The notes under the pieces are model-generated. The model made no database searches. It was not told where the DNA came from and saw only the letters and a list, made by a program, of their open reading frames with translations. The translations under genes and the position numbers were made by a program. Of a DNA stretch of 64,000 nucleotides, positions 38,597 through 48,027 are shown piece after piece; the first letter of the stretch is position 1, and each line of letters starts with the position of its first letter. The stretch is from NCBI GenBank assembly GCA_001874255.1, contig MPDC01000015.1, positions 46,064-110,063 of the forward strand. The letters are read 5' to 3'. Origin of the DNA: Alphaproteobacteria bacterium MedPE-SWcel (GTDB lineage: Bacteria; Pseudomonadota; Alphaproteobacteria; Rhodobacterales; Rhodobacteraceae).

Positions 38597-39991
38597 TCAG
38601 ATGTGAATGACCCGGTCAAAGGCATCCAGCACGCTTTCATGCATCATCTCCGACAGCGTCGGATGCGGGAAGACCGTGTTCATCAGGTCCTCTTCGGTGG
38701 TCTCCAGCTGGCGGCCCACCACATAGCCCTGGATCAGCTCTGTCACTTCCGCCCCCACCATATGGGCGCCGAGCAACTCGCCGGTCTTCTCGTCAAAGAT
38801 GGTCTTGATCATGCCCTCGGGTTCGCCCAGAGCGATCGCCTTGCCATTGCCGATAAAGGGGAACCGCCCGACCTTGATCTTGTAGCCGAGTTCCTTTGCC
38901 TTGGCTTCGGTATAGCCGACCGAGGCCACCTGCGGCTGGCAATAGGTGCAGCCCGCGATGCTTTCGGGTTTCACGGGATGGGCGTGTTTGCCCGCGATCA
39001 GCTCGGCCACCATGACGCCCTCGTGGCTCGCCTTGTGGGCCAGCCAGGGGGCGCCTGCGATGTCACCGATGGCATAGAGCCCCTCGACACCGGTGCGACA
39101 GAATTCGTCCGTGATGACATGGGTCCGGTCGATCTTCACCCCCAGCGCCTCAAGCCCGAGCCCTTCGACATTGCCGACGATCCCCACGGCCGAGATCACG
39201 CTGTCAAACTCGTGTTTTTCCACCTTGCCGCCCACTTCGATATGGGCGGTGACCTTGCCGGCGCTCCGGTCGAGCTGTTTGACCATGGCTTTTTCCATGA
39301 TCTTCATGCCCTGTTTCACAAAGGCCTTGCGGGCGAATTTCGAGATCTCCTCGTCCTCCACCGGCAGCACCCGGTCCATCACCTCGACAACCGTCGTCTC
39401 GGCGCCCAGCGTATTGTAAAAGCTCGCGAATTCGATCCCGATAGCGCCCGATCCGATGACCAGCAGCTTTTTCGGCATGCGCGGTGGCTGCAACGCATGT
39501 TTGTAGGTCCAGACCAGATCGCCATCGGCTTCCAGCCCCGGCAGTTCCCGCGCGCGGGCGCCGGTGGCGAGGATGATGTTCTTGCCCGACAGCTCTTCGC
39601 TGCCCTTGTCGGTCTTGACCGAGACCCGGCCCTTGGCGGGGATGGTCGCAGCGCCCATGACCACATCGACCTTGTGCTTTTTCAAGAGCCCCTTGACCCC
39701 GGCCGAAAGTTGTTTGGCCACGCCCCGCGACCGTTTCACAACCGCGTCCAGATCGTAGCCGATATTGTCCGCCTTGAGGCCAAAGTCCTTGGCCCGTTCC
39801 ATCAGGTGAAAAACCTCGGAAGAGCGCAGCAGCGCTTTGGTCGGAATACAGCCCCAGTTGAGGCAAATTCCGCCAAGGTGGTCCCGCTCCACCACCGCTG
39901 TCTTCAATCCGAGCTGCGCGGCACGGATCGCGGCGACATACCCGCCGGGACCGGCGCCGATGATGATCACGTCATAGGATGCTGCGGCCAT
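38597..39991 (-). CDS. lpdA: Dihydrolipoyl dehydrogenase (E3)
   Basis: A 464-residue flavoprotein that reoxidises the lipoyl groups of 2-oxoacid dehydrogenases. The redox disulfide is in GGICLNWGCIPTKALL near residues 40-45. The FAD motif is IIIGAGPGGYVAAIRAAQLG. NAD is bound at VIGSGAIGIEFASFY, and the C-terminal catalytic histidine is in HPTLSEMMHE. A palindrome identical in form to one upstream of pdhA (56.65 kb) lies 31 bp before this start. It is therefore probably the E3 serving the pyruvate dehydrogenase encoded 17 kb away. Confidence 0.96.
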   Translation of the reverse strand: MAAASYDVIIIGAGPGGYVAAIRAAQLGLKTAVVERDHLGGICLNWGCIPTKALLRSSEVFHLMERAKDFGLKADNIGYDLDAVVKRSRGVAKQLSAGVKGLLKKHKVDVVMGAATIPAKGRVSVKTDKGSEELSGKNIILATGARARELPGLEADGDLVWTYKHALQPPRMPKKLLVIGSGAIGIEFASFYNTLGAETTVVEVMDRVLPVEDEEISKFARKAFVKQGMKIMEKAMVKQLDRSAGKVTAHIEVGGKVEKHEFDSVISAVGIVGNVEGLGLEALGVKIDRTHVITDEFCRTGVEGLYAIGDIAGAPWLAHKASHEGVMVAELIAGKHAHPVKPESIAGCTYCQPQVASVGYTEAKAKELGYKIKVGRFPFIGNGKAIALGEPEGMIKTIFDEKTGELLGAHMVGAEVTELIQGYVVGRQLETTEEDLMNTVFPHPTLSEMMHESVLDAFDRVIHI

Positions 39992-40021
39992 AGTGTTCCC
40001 TCATGAACAAAGATCCAAAAC

Positions 40022-40039
40022 TAGTTTACCGTTAAACTA
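40022..40039. promoter_or_regulatory. Candidate operator TAGTTTA-N4-TAAACTA upstream of lpdA
   Basis: A perfect 7-4-7 palindrome (TAGTTTA 40022-40028, TAAACTA 40033-40039) lies 31 bp upstream of lpdA. A further AAACTAG half-site abuts it on the lpdA side. The same 7-4-7 palindrome precedes pdhA. It differs from the E. coli PdhR box. The regulator is unknown. Confidence 0.7.
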
Positions 40040-40177
40040 AATATCGCCACGCCGCAACATCCGAAGGATATGGAACAGGCGGCTTGCGGGCGGCGCGCGG
40101 CCATCCTGCGCCACCGCCCGAAAGGCGAAGAGAGACAACTCGGGACTGTCTCATGTCGCCAGACAGCACCACGGGCG

Positions 40178-40201
40178 AAAAAGCCCTGCCAGTGGCAGGG
40201 C
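40178..40201 (-). terminator. Terminator after the DUF924 gene
   Basis: On the minus strand, GCCCTGCC-ACT-GGCAGGGC is followed by five T (the A-run at 40178-40182). It lies about 70 bp after the stop of the DUF924 gene. The remaining bases between lpdA and DUF924 hold no gene. Confidence 0.8.
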
Positions 40202-40270
40202 CTTCCAGGTCAGATCCATGCCGTCCTGTTTGGTCTGGCTGATCCGGTCACGGCGCGCGCGCCGGCGCGC

Positions 40271-40849
40271 TCAGACGGCGGCCTGCAGGTCGCGCAGAGT
40301 AGATCCGTAGCCGCCCGCCTCGACATAGTCCCGTTCCGGCGCGGTGCTGTGGCGGTGAAGCGCTTCATTGCGATAGGGGAAGCGGCCAAACAGGCGAATG
40401 ACTTCACGGTGCGCGCGCGCATGGACCAGATTGCTGCCCCCCGTCTGCGGTAGCCGTTCATGCATCAGGCGGACACAGCGTTCCTGATCACAGAGGCTCT
40501 CGGAATGCATCATCGGCAGATAGAAGAACTGGCGCGCCGGTTCGTCGATGCGCAGGTCCCACTTCCGGTCCACCGCCGCCTTGGCCGCCGCCAGCGCCGC
40601 CGGATCGGTGGCAAAGGCCTTGCTGTCACCACGGAACATGTTGCGCGGAAATTGATCGAGCAGAATAATATAGGCCAGCACACCGCTGGGATAGGTGAGC
40701 CAGAGGGAATAGCTGCCTTCGCTCGCCATCTCCCAGGTCTCTTCAAAGCGCGAACGGATTTCCGCATCCAGCGTATCGTCTTGGCGATACCAACCGTCCT
40801 GGCCGACAGTGTCGAGCCAGAAATCAAGTATCTCGTCAGGGCCTGCCAT
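40271..40849 (-). CDS. DUF924 family protein
   Basis: A 192-residue soluble protein of the DUF924 family. It begins MAGPDEILDFWLDTVG and has LLDQFPRNMFRGDSKAFATD and a C-terminal GRFPYRNEALHRHSTAPERD, all typical blocks. The fold is helical and TPR-like, with no established activity. The ATG at 40849 has GGTGGAG upstream and matches the usual N-terminus. It is monocistronic, flanked by lpdA and an MFS gene on the same strand. Confidence 0.92.
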   Translation of the reverse strand: MAGPDEILDFWLDTVGQDGWYRQDDTLDAEIRSRFEETWEMASEGSYSLWLTYPSGVLAYIILLDQFPRNMFRGDSKAFATDPAALAAAKAAVDRKWDLRIDEPARQFFYLPMMHSESLCDQERCVRLMHERLPQTGGSNLVHARAHREVIRLFGRFPYRNEALHRHSTAPERDYVEAGGYGSTLRDLQAAV

Positions 40850-40996
40850 TGGTTTCACTCCACCGGCTGTAAAAGTAACAAACAGATCCAGATGACGCTG
40901 ATTCACCCTGCAAGCACAAGTGACGTTAGGTTACAAATCCTGCCATCTGAGGTATTTTTGTGATCAGACGGCAGGATTTTCGGCATGATGGCGCTA

Positions 40997-42271
40997 TCAA
41001 CCTGAGTTGACGGCGTTTTCCTGCTCTTCCAGTTCGGTTTCGATGGCATATTCCTGCGCGAATTCCGCCGCCACCGATGTGGCGCTTGGGCTCATCGCGG
41101 CCATGATGCCGGTCTCTTCGACCGGAATGGTGGCCCGCTGCGTCGACCGGTAGGCCGCGTAAAGCACGAGCGCCCCGAGCAGCATCGCCATGAACAGGAA
41201 AAACCCGTTGGGGCCGAAGATCGCGTCAGACATCAGCCAGCCGATGATCAGCGGCCCGGTCGAGGCCCCCAGCCCGTTGATGAAGATCAGCCCCCCAGAC
41301 GCCGCCGCCATGTCGTCATGTTCCAGAAAGTCATTGGTGTGGGCGAGCAGCAGGGAATAGAGCGGATTGACCATGCCGCCGATCACGAAGGACAGCACCA
41401 GCAACAGGGTGAAATGGCCGCCGAGGATCATCGCCAGCACCGACGCCGCAGAGCCGGTTCCGGCCACAAAGATGATCAGCAGTCGGCGATCCATCCGGTC
41501 CGACAACAGCCCCAGCGGGAACTGTATGAACAGCGCCCCGACATAGAAACTGGCGGCAAAGAGCGAGACCTGATGCAGCTTCAGACCGGCCTCGGTCGCG
41601 TAGACCGCAGCCATGCCGAACTGGGCGGCAAAAACGCCGCCGATCAGGAACATGCCGACACAGCCCAGCGGCGAGGCCTCCATCAACTGTCGCAATGTCA
41701 TCCGTTTGGCGGTGCCAAAGGCGGGCGTGGGCGAGATCGACAGCAGAATGGGCGCAAAGGAGATCGAAACCGCGACCGAGGCGATGATGAACGGCAGATA
41801 GCCCGCCGGATCCCCGATCAGGATGAAGCCCTGCGCCGCCACCAGACCGAGGGTCATGACGACCATATAGAGCGACAGCGCCTTGCCGCGGTTTTCGTTG
41901 TCGGCGGCGTTATTGAGCCAGCTCTCGGCGGTGACATACACGCCCGAGAAGCAGAAGCCGACGATCAGGCGGCCGACCATCCAGACGATCGGGTTCGGCA
42001 GCGCCGGGTAGATCACCATGACCGCCGAAATCAACGAGGCCAGCGCCGCAAAGACCCGCACATGGCCAACCCGGCGGATCATCCCCGGTGCGATCCACGA
42101 CCCGATCAGCAGCCCGACGAAATAGGTCGACATCACCAGCGACATGGTGAAGGTCGAATAGCCCTCGATGCCGCCGCGCACGCCCAACAACGTCCCCTGC
42201 AGGCCGTTCCCGAGCATCAGAAGCCCGATCCCCAACAGCAGCGCCCATGCGCTGGACAGAACCTGGAACAT
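40997..42271 (-). CDS. MFS transporter (YcaD-like)
   Basis: A 424-residue membrane protein with twelve predicted helices (MFQVLSSAWALLLGIGLLML; IIASVAVSISFAPILLSI; LLVLSFVIGGMVNPLYSLLL). The loop motif LGLLSDRMDRRLLI and the TAESWLNNAADNENRGKALS segment after helix 4 are seen in YcaD-type carriers, whose substrates are unknown. A 40-residue acidic cytoplasmic tail ends it. AAGGAG lies nine bases before ATG 42271. The 270 bp between it and queA contain no gene. Confidence 0.9.
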   Translation of the reverse strand: MFQVLSSAWALLLGIGLLMLGNGLQGTLLGVRGGIEGYSTFTMSLVMSTYFVGLLIGSWIAPGMIRRVGHVRVFAALASLISAVMVIYPALPNPIVWMVGRLIVGFCFSGVYVTAESWLNNAADNENRGKALSLYMVVMTLGLVAAQGFILIGDPAGYLPFIIASVAVSISFAPILLSISPTPAFGTAKRMTLRQLMEASPLGCVGMFLIGGVFAAQFGMAAVYATEAGLKLHQVSLFAASFYVGALFIQFPLGLLSDRMDRRLLIIFVAGTGSAASVLAMILGGHFTLLLVLSFVIGGMVNPLYSLLLAHTNDFLEHDDMAAASGGLIFINGLGASTGPLIIGWLMSDAIFGPNGFFLFMAMLLGALVLYAAYRSTQRATIPVEETGIMAAMSPSATSVAAEFAQEYAIETELEEQENAVNSG

Positions 42272-42542
42272 GTCTCTCGTCTCCTTCAGTCTTTGTCGGG
42301 GGCCCACCGGCCGTTTTGGCATCGCGCGGGAAAATGAACATCCCCGGTGCACGAAACACCATGACCGGGAAGGGCTGCACGTCCGGCACGCCATCGGTGT
42401 CGCAGGACGCCGTGGGTATCGGCAATTTTCAATCGCTGTGGCCCGGCGTTTCCGACTCGCGGGGGGACAGGAGCGACGGGACCTGCGGATTTCTCCGGCG
42501 TCCCGCCCCCATATCCTCCCTGCCACAGGGCGCGGGAAATGA

Positions 42543-43601
42543 CTACGTGGATTTCGGGATCAGCAGAGATGCGTCGCCGTAGGAAAAGAATCTGTAGCGT
42601 TCCGTCACCGCATGCGCATAAACCGAGCGCATTCGCTCCTGTCCCATCAGGGCCGAGACCAGCATCATCAGCGTCGATTTCGGCAGGTGAAAGTTGGTCA
42701 TCAACGCATCTGCGACGCGGAATTCGAACCCCGGATAGATGAAGATATCCGTCTCGCCCTCCCAGGGGGCGATCGTGCCGGTGCCCTGCGCCGCGCTTTC
42801 GATCAGCCTGAGGGCGGTGGTGCCCACCGGGATCACCCGATGCCCGGCCGCGCGGGTCGCCGCGATATCCCGCGCCGCCTCTGCCGTCACCTGTCCCCAT
42901 TCCGCATGCATCTTGTGGCTGGCGACGTCCTCGACCTTGACCGGCAGAAACGTCCCCGCGCCCACATGCAGGGTCACATAGGTGAACTGCACCCCCTTGG
43001 CCGCCAGCGCTTCCAGCAGTGGCGCGTCAAAATGCAGCGAGGCCGTCGGGGCGGCCACCGCGCCTGCGTGTTTTGCCCAGACGGTCTGATAGTCGGTCTT
43101 GTCCTGCGCATCCGCCGCCCGTTTGGCCGCGATATAGGGCGGCAATGGCATCGCGCCGGCCTCAGACAGGGCCGCGTCGAAATCGGCGCCCGTCAGGTTG
43201 AACCGCAGCCGCGCCTGGCCATCCACCACCTCGGCCAGTTCCGCCGACAGACCGGCGCCAAAGCGGATATGCTCGCCCGGTTTGATCTTCTTCAGCGGCT
43301 TCAGCAGCGCCGTCCAGCTGCCACTGGCCTGCGGCTCCAGCAGGGTGACCTCGATCCGCGCCGCAACCGGCCCCTGCGCCGAGTCGCGGTGCCGTTTGCC
43401 GCTGAGCCGGGCCGGAATCACCCGGGTGTCGTTCAGCACCAACCGGTCGCCCGGCTGCAGCCAGTCCACCAGATCGGTGACCCGGGCATCGGTGATCCGG
43501 TCGGGTTCCGCCACCAGAAGACGTGCCGAGGACCGCGGCACGGCGGGCCGTGTCGCAATCAGATCCTCGGGCAGGTCGAAATCAAAATCGCTCAGTTTCA
43601 T
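42543..43601 (-). CDS. queA: S-adenosylmethionine:tRNA ribosyltransferase-isomerase
   Basis: A 352-residue enzyme that moves the ribosyl part of SAM onto preQ1 in tRNA to make epoxyqueuosine. Family blocks are [16 protein letters not shown] at the N-terminus, [36 protein letters not shown] and [26 protein letters not shown] at 43601 is the family start; an in-frame ATG ten codons upstream is less likely. No tgt gene is adjacent in the window. Confidence 0.96.
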   Translation of the reverse strand: MKLSDFDFDLPEDLIATRPAVPRSSARLLVAEPDRITDARVTDLVDWLQPGDRLVLNDTRVIPARLSGKRHRDSAQGPVAARIEVTLLEPQASGSWTALLKPLKKIKPGEHIRFGAGLSAELAEVVDGQARLRFNLTGADFDAALSEAGAMPLPPYIAAKRAADAQDKTDYQTVWAKHAGAVAAPTASLHFDAPLLEALAAKGVQFTYVTLHVGAGTFLPVKVEDVASHKMHAEWGQVTAEAARDIAATRAAGHRVIPVGTTALRLIESAAQGTGTIAPWEGETDIFIYPGFEFRVADALMTNFHLPKSTLMMLVSALMGQERMRSVYAHAVTERYRFFSYGDASLLIPKST

Positions 43602-43709
43602 GCAGCGCGCGATACTGCGGCAAATCCCCAATGTCCATGCCTGTCACGCAGCCCCGTCCAACACAGGAGGCGACACTGAGCCCAGCACAGGGGACGACAG
43701 ATCGCCGCG

Positions 43710-46700
43710 CTAGCGGTTTTCGTTGCGCTGCTGGCGTTCCTCGCGCTGTTCTTCGGGCGTCGCCAGCTGCTCTGGTTCCTCCCCCGGCGCGGTGGGTTGC
43801 GCACCGCGAAAGATCTCGCGCAGGAACCCCGGTGCGATCGCCGACAGGGGATTGACCGACACCTTCGGGTCATCCGCCGTGCCCTTGAGCGTGAAGGAGA
43901 AGCCGAACAGCCCCTCGCCCTTTCGGGTCAGGACGCTGCCGATTGCGTTGATCAGATAGATCGGCGACAGCACCCCCCGCATGTTCATATTGCTGGTGGT
44001 CAGATCATAGACCCCATCCAGCGACAGCCCGATCGATGGCCCCACCGCCGAACTGCTGTTGACGGTCAGATAGCGTGGCCCGAGCCGGAAATCCGCCTCG
44101 ACGGCGGTGAACAGGATCCCCTGCCCCGACAGCTCGTCGAACAAACCCACGAGGCTCAGCGAATTGATCAGCGCCGCGATCGCCGGCGCGCGTTTGATGC
44201 GGATGTTGTTGACCCGCACCTGCCCGTTGTATTCCCCCGTCTTCTGCGAGGGCACCATGGTCATCTCGAAGCTGCCGCCAAACCCGTGACGCATCACACC
44301 GGCAGAGCGAAAGACCCCGCCGGCGTCCTGGGATTTCACCCGCATCGCCATGCCACCGCCCTGCGGCACCACCACGCCCTCGACGGGGGTCAACGTGTTG
44401 AGATTGCCGGTAAAAGACCCGTTGAACCCGCCGCGGGTGTCAAACCGCCCTTCGAACCGGGACAGGGCGATGTCATCGGTCACCTGCAGCTGCGCCAGCG
44501 CCAGGGTGATGGGCGTATTGCCGCCGGAACTGCCCCCGGCCCCGTCACTGCTGCTGAAGGGCGCCTTGCGAAGATCGAGGCGCCCCCCGGACATGGCAAT
44601 CGCGGGCGTCGCATCACCGCGCCCGGTCAAGGTCACCGGCCCCTGCAGCCATCCCCCGAGCGCCACCGAGGAGAATTGCGCCTGATCCAGCCCCCCGTCC
44701 GGTTTCAGCGTCACGCGCCCGGACAGCGCCAACCCGCTGGCCTCCAGCGCCAGATCCTCGATCGTCGGTGTGTCATCCAGCTCCGTATTGAACGACAGGG
44801 TCCCGGTCGCGGCGGCGGGCTTGCGCCAGCCCAGCTCGGAGACCCGCAGGCCGACGCCCGCAAGATCGCTGCTGACCTGCAGCCGAACCGGCGCGCCGGG
44901 TGGCAATGTCACATCGAATTTCGCCAGCCCCGCGCCGCTCACGGCGCCGTCCGGCAGCCCGATCCTGAAGGCGTCGATGGTGCGTTCGGACAGTTCGATT
45001 TCGCCCGTCACCCGCCCCGGCGCCGCGCCATCTTCCGCCACACCATCCGCCCCCGCTCCCAACGCCTGACGCCAGCGCGCGGTGATCGGCAGCCCCGCCA
45101 GGACGCCCGCCCCCGAGACTTCGACATGATCATTGTCGCCCGACAGCACCAGCCGGTCCGATGCCAGTGCATGGCCCGGCACCAGAACATCGCTTTCGAC
45201 GCCCGTCACGGTGCCGCTGTAGTGATAGTCGATTTCAGAGATCGCGAGCTTGTCCCGCAGCGGCATCGATGCGGTCGCCGTCACCGCCACCTGCCCGCTG
45301 CCAAGATCCACTGGCAGTCCGACCTTGTCCAGAACCTGCAGCGGCGCCCGGTTCAGCAGCGACAAGGCCGCCAGCGCCGAGCCCCGCGCCTGTGCCCGCA
45401 GGATGCCGATACTGTTGCCGTTCTTCAGCGAGGTGTCGGGAATGATGAAGGAACTGCCCCCCAGATCCACATCGCCGCCCTGTTCCGGCTGCAGCCAGCC
45501 TTCGGTCGCGGTTGCCACCAGACGGGTGCCGTAGATGCTCAGCTGGCCCTTGGCGCGCTCCAGCAGCGGGTAGAATTTGTTGAACTTCACGGCGCCGTTT
45601 TCAAACCCCAGATCCAGCGCCAGAAAGGGCCGTTCGCCGTCGCGGGACCGCAGCGCCACCTGCGCATCGCGGATCTCGCCAGCGCTGACATTGTCCAGAA
45701 ACCACTGCCGGGGTTTTGCAGGCGCCGAGGGCGGCCACATGGCCTTGACCATTTCGACATCGAACCGATCTGCCGCGCCTTCCAGATCATAATCCCAGCT
45801 GACCTCCCCCGCCCGGACCTCGCCGCTGAGCAGGATATCGGTCTCCTCGCGCTGGATCAGCATCTCTCCCAGACGCAGCCGGAAGGGTGACAGCTCCATA
45901 CGGAAATCGGCACGCACCCCGGAAAAGGACAGAGGCTCGGGATAGAGCCGCAGCGGATTGACCTGCAGATCAGAGAACCGGAGCTGGCCCACCAGTTCGG
46001 TCAGGCGGCCATCCCGGACCCCGACCAGCTCCGCGCGCCCCTCCATCTGTCCCGTGACCCAGCCGCTGTCGACGGACAGGTTTGAGAATTCCAGCTCCTG
46101 CCGGGCGGGATCGAAGGTGAAGAAACTCCGCGCCGCCCGGATCGGCACCGGTTTCAGGGCTTCGTTCGGCTGGATCACCCCGGTGCCGATTTCCAGGCTC
46201 GCCTCCAGCGGCATCAGCGCGCCGTCGCTGTCCACCGCCCCCTGCAGCGCCCCGGAGATCGGCGCCCGCAGCACATCGAGCCAGCCGAAGGCCGGGCTCT
46301 GACTGGCGATATCGGAACTCGCGACCTGATCGACCATCACGGTGAATTCCGCGGCCGTATCGCCGATATCGGACTGGTAGCTGGCCTCCACCGTGCTGGC
46401 ATATTCGCGGCCGCTGAGAATTGAAAACCCGGCCTCGATCTCGACGCTGTCGCCGCCGCGCGCCAGCTGCACCGTGCCACCGTCCAGCGTCCAGGCCTTG
46501 CCGATCCGCAGATCCTCGTAGCGCAGCGTCACCGCCTGGGTCTCGACACGGGTCAGAGCCGACAGAATCGGCAGTTCGAGGTGGCGGTCCCAGGCATCGA
46601 TCAGCTGCGGCAGGTTGCCCGCCTCGCGAAACGGTGTGCCCCCGTCGGCAAAGCTCAGCGCCACCGCGCCGTCGCTGTTGCGTTGAAGGGTGGCAAACAG

Positions 46701-47144
46701 CCCGGTGAGAGAGATCGTCTTGGGCCGGACGTAGCCGCGCAGCAGCGGCCGCATCGCCAGCGCCGCCTGAGCATCCTGCAGCCGCATCGCGGGCGTGCCG
46801 TCGGGATAGAACAGGGTCACATCCCGCAGCGACACCCGCGGCCGCCATCCCCGGCGCACCACCAGCTGGATTTCTCCGAACTCGATCTGCAGCCCGCCGA
46901 GCTGTTCCTCGATCCGTTCTTCAGCCGCCCGGCGCAGCCAACCGGGCGCGTCGATCCGCTTGTCCAGAAGAATGGTGACAGTGAGTGAGACCACTGCCGC
47001 CAGCGCGATCAGCCACAGCCCCGCCTTGCCCCAACGCCGCCACGCGCGCCGCCGCTGCCGCAGCTTCAGATCCGCCGGGGTGACGAATTCAGGCAAGTCT
47101 TCCTGCGGTGGAGCGACAATCTGTGCTTTTTCTTCGCCGGACAT
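43710..47144 (-). CDS. AsmA-like/YhdP-type envelope protein
   Basis: A 1144-residue protein with one N-terminal transmembrane helix (AGLWLIALAAVVSLTVTIL, about residues 40-58). A very long beta-rich periplasmic part and a C-terminal AsmA-like region follow (ALINSLSLVGLFDELSGQGI; PIYLINAIGSVLTRKGEGLF, typical of DUF3971/YhdP). YhdP/AsmA proteins are proposed bridges that carry phospholipid to the outer membrane. The tail is rich in Glu, Arg and Gln. It is divergent from the bcp gene with about 60 bp between starts. Confidence 0.87.
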   Translation of the reverse strand: MSGEEKAQIVAPPQEDLPEFVTPADLKLRQRRRAWRRWGKAGLWLIALAAVVSLTVTILLDKRIDAPGWLRRAAEERIEEQLGGLQIEFGEIQLVVRRGWRPRVSLRDVTLFYPDGTPAMRLQDAQAALAMRPLLRGYVRPKTISLTGLFATLQRNSDGAVALSFADGGTPFREAGNLPQLIDAWDRHLELPILSALTRVETQAVTLRYEDLRIGKAWTLDGGTVQLARGGDSVEIEAGFSILSGREYASTVEASYQSDIGDTAAEFTVMVDQVASSDIASQSPAFGWLDVLRAPISGALQGAVDSDGALMPLEASLEIGTGVIQPNEALKPVPIRAARSFFTFDPARQELEFSNLSVDSGWVTGQMEGRAELVGVRDGRLTELVGQLRFSDLQVNPLRLYPEPLSFSGVRADFRMELSPFRLRLGEMLIQREETDILLSGEVRAGEVSWDYDLEGAADRFDVEMVKAMWPPSAPAKPRQWFLDNVSAGEIRDAQVALRSRDGERPFLALDLGFENGAVKFNKFYPLLERAKGQLSIYGTRLVATATEGWLQPEQGGDVDLGGSSFIIPDTSLKNGNSIGILRAQARGSALAALSLLNRAPLQVLDKVGLPVDLGSGQVAVTATASMPLRDKLAISEIDYHYSGTVTGVESDVLVPGHALASDRLVLSGDNDHVEVSGAGVLAGLPITARWRQALGAGADGVAEDGAAPGRVTGEIELSERTIDAFRIGLPDGAVSGAGLAKFDVTLPPGAPVRLQVSSDLAGVGLRVSELGWRKPAAATGTLSFNTELDDTPTIEDLALEASGLALSGRVTLKPDGGLDQAQFSSVALGGWLQGPVTLTGRGDATPAIAMSGGRLDLRKAPFSSSDGAGGSSGGNTPITLALAQLQVTDDIALSRFEGRFDTRGGFNGSFTGNLNTLTPVEGVVVPQGGGMAMRVKSQDAGGVFRSAGVMRHGFGGSFEMTMVPSQKTGEYNGQVRVNNIRIKRAPAIAALINSLSLVGLFDELSGQGILFTAVEADFRLGPRYLTVNSSSAVGPSIGLSLDGVYDLTTSNMNMRGVLSPIYLINAIGSVLTRKGEGLFGFSFTLKGTADDPKVSVNPLSAIAPGFLREIFRGAQPTAPGEEPEQLATPEEQREERQQRNENR

Positions 47145-47205
47145 GATCTATGTATGGCTCGCAATAGCAAGTAACCTTGCGCGATAACGTCTGGAGACCC
47201 AAATC

Positions 47206-47667
47206 ATGCTCGAACCCTCTGACCTTGCCCCTGCGTTCACCCTGCCCCGCGATGGCGGCGGTGAGGTATCCCTTTCGGACCTGTCGGGTCAGGTCGTTGT
47301 TCTCTTCTTCTACCCGCGCGATGATACGCCGGGTTGCACCAAGGAATCCATCGGATTTTCCGAACATCTGCAAGCCTTTGCCGATGCAGGCGCCGCCGTT
47401 TTTGGCATTTCGCGCGATACGGTCGCAAAACATGACAAATTCGTCGCCAAACATGAGCTGACGGTTCCGCTGCTGTCGGACGCCGAAGGCACCACATGCG
47501 AAGACTACGGTGTCTGGGTCGAAAAGAACATGTACGGCAAAAAGAGCATGGGGATCGAACGCGCCACCTATTTGATTGATGGCGAAGGTCGGATTGCCCG
47601 GATCTGGCGCAAGGTCAAAGTGCCTGGACATGTGGAAGAGGTGCTGGAAGCGGTCAACGCGCTCTGA
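47206..47667 (+). CDS. bcp: Thioredoxin-dependent peroxiredoxin (Bcp family)
   Basis: A 153-residue peroxidase. The peroxidatic cysteine is in FFYPRDDTPGCTKESIGFSE near residue 45. The resolving cysteine five residues later in E. coli Bcp is replaced (CTKESI), but a cysteine occurs later at GTTCEDYG, so an atypical resolving mechanism is likely. The C-terminal block RKVKVPGHVEEVLEAV is family-typical. It is divergent from the AsmA-like gene. Confidence 0.95.
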   Translation: MLEPSDLAPAFTLPRDGGGEVSLSDLSGQVVVLFFYPRDDTPGCTKESIGFSEHLQAFADAGAAVFGISRDTVAKHDKFVAKHELTVPLLSDAEGTTCEDYGVWVEKNMYGKKSMGIERATYLIDGEGRIARIWRKVKVPGHVEEVLEAVNAL

Positions 47668-48027
47668 TCGCTTAAAAAAAGGCAGCGCTCCCGCCCCATT
47701 CGGGCAGAGGCCAAGCCTCGCCACAAATGCCCCCGCCCCCCCGCGATGCACAAGGTGCAGCGCAATCCCTCACCGTCGCGCACCGATTGCGCTCACCGCC
47801 GCCGTTCGGTGTGCCAATTGAGACCATGTTCCCGTCAGGAGCCTGCCGTGCGCATCCATGGCGCGTGTTCCTCTTTGGCCTCATACGCGCTATGGGCAAT
47901 GCCATCCTGCCGCGCCGGATCCGACCAAACGGGCTCGGCGAAATGCCCGCAGACCGTATAGCCACCACATAGCCCCCAATCTCAGCGGCAAAACGTCCAC
48001 GAAACATCAGCGAGAATACCCAAGACG
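47668..48027. other. 360-bp spacer with no recognised gene
   Basis: The stretch between bcp and the DUF455 gene is C-rich. It has an A-run (AAAAAAA near 47675) next to GGCAGCGCTCCC, which could be the end of a minus-strand terminator. Open frames on both strands have no family likeness. No clear terminator follows bcp. Confidence 0.4.

Noticed and set aside
42286..42900. 204-residue frame between the MFS gene and queA
   Set aside because: Most of it overlaps queA in another frame, and the spacer part shows no coding character.
43797..45890. 697-residue open frame opposite the AsmA-like gene
   Set aside because: Antisense shadow rich in Arg, His and Gln; the minus-strand protein has a membrane helix and family features.
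47672..48007. 111-residue minus-strand frame in the bcp-DUF455 spacer
   Set aside because: No ribosome site, no motif, and composition like other chance frames.
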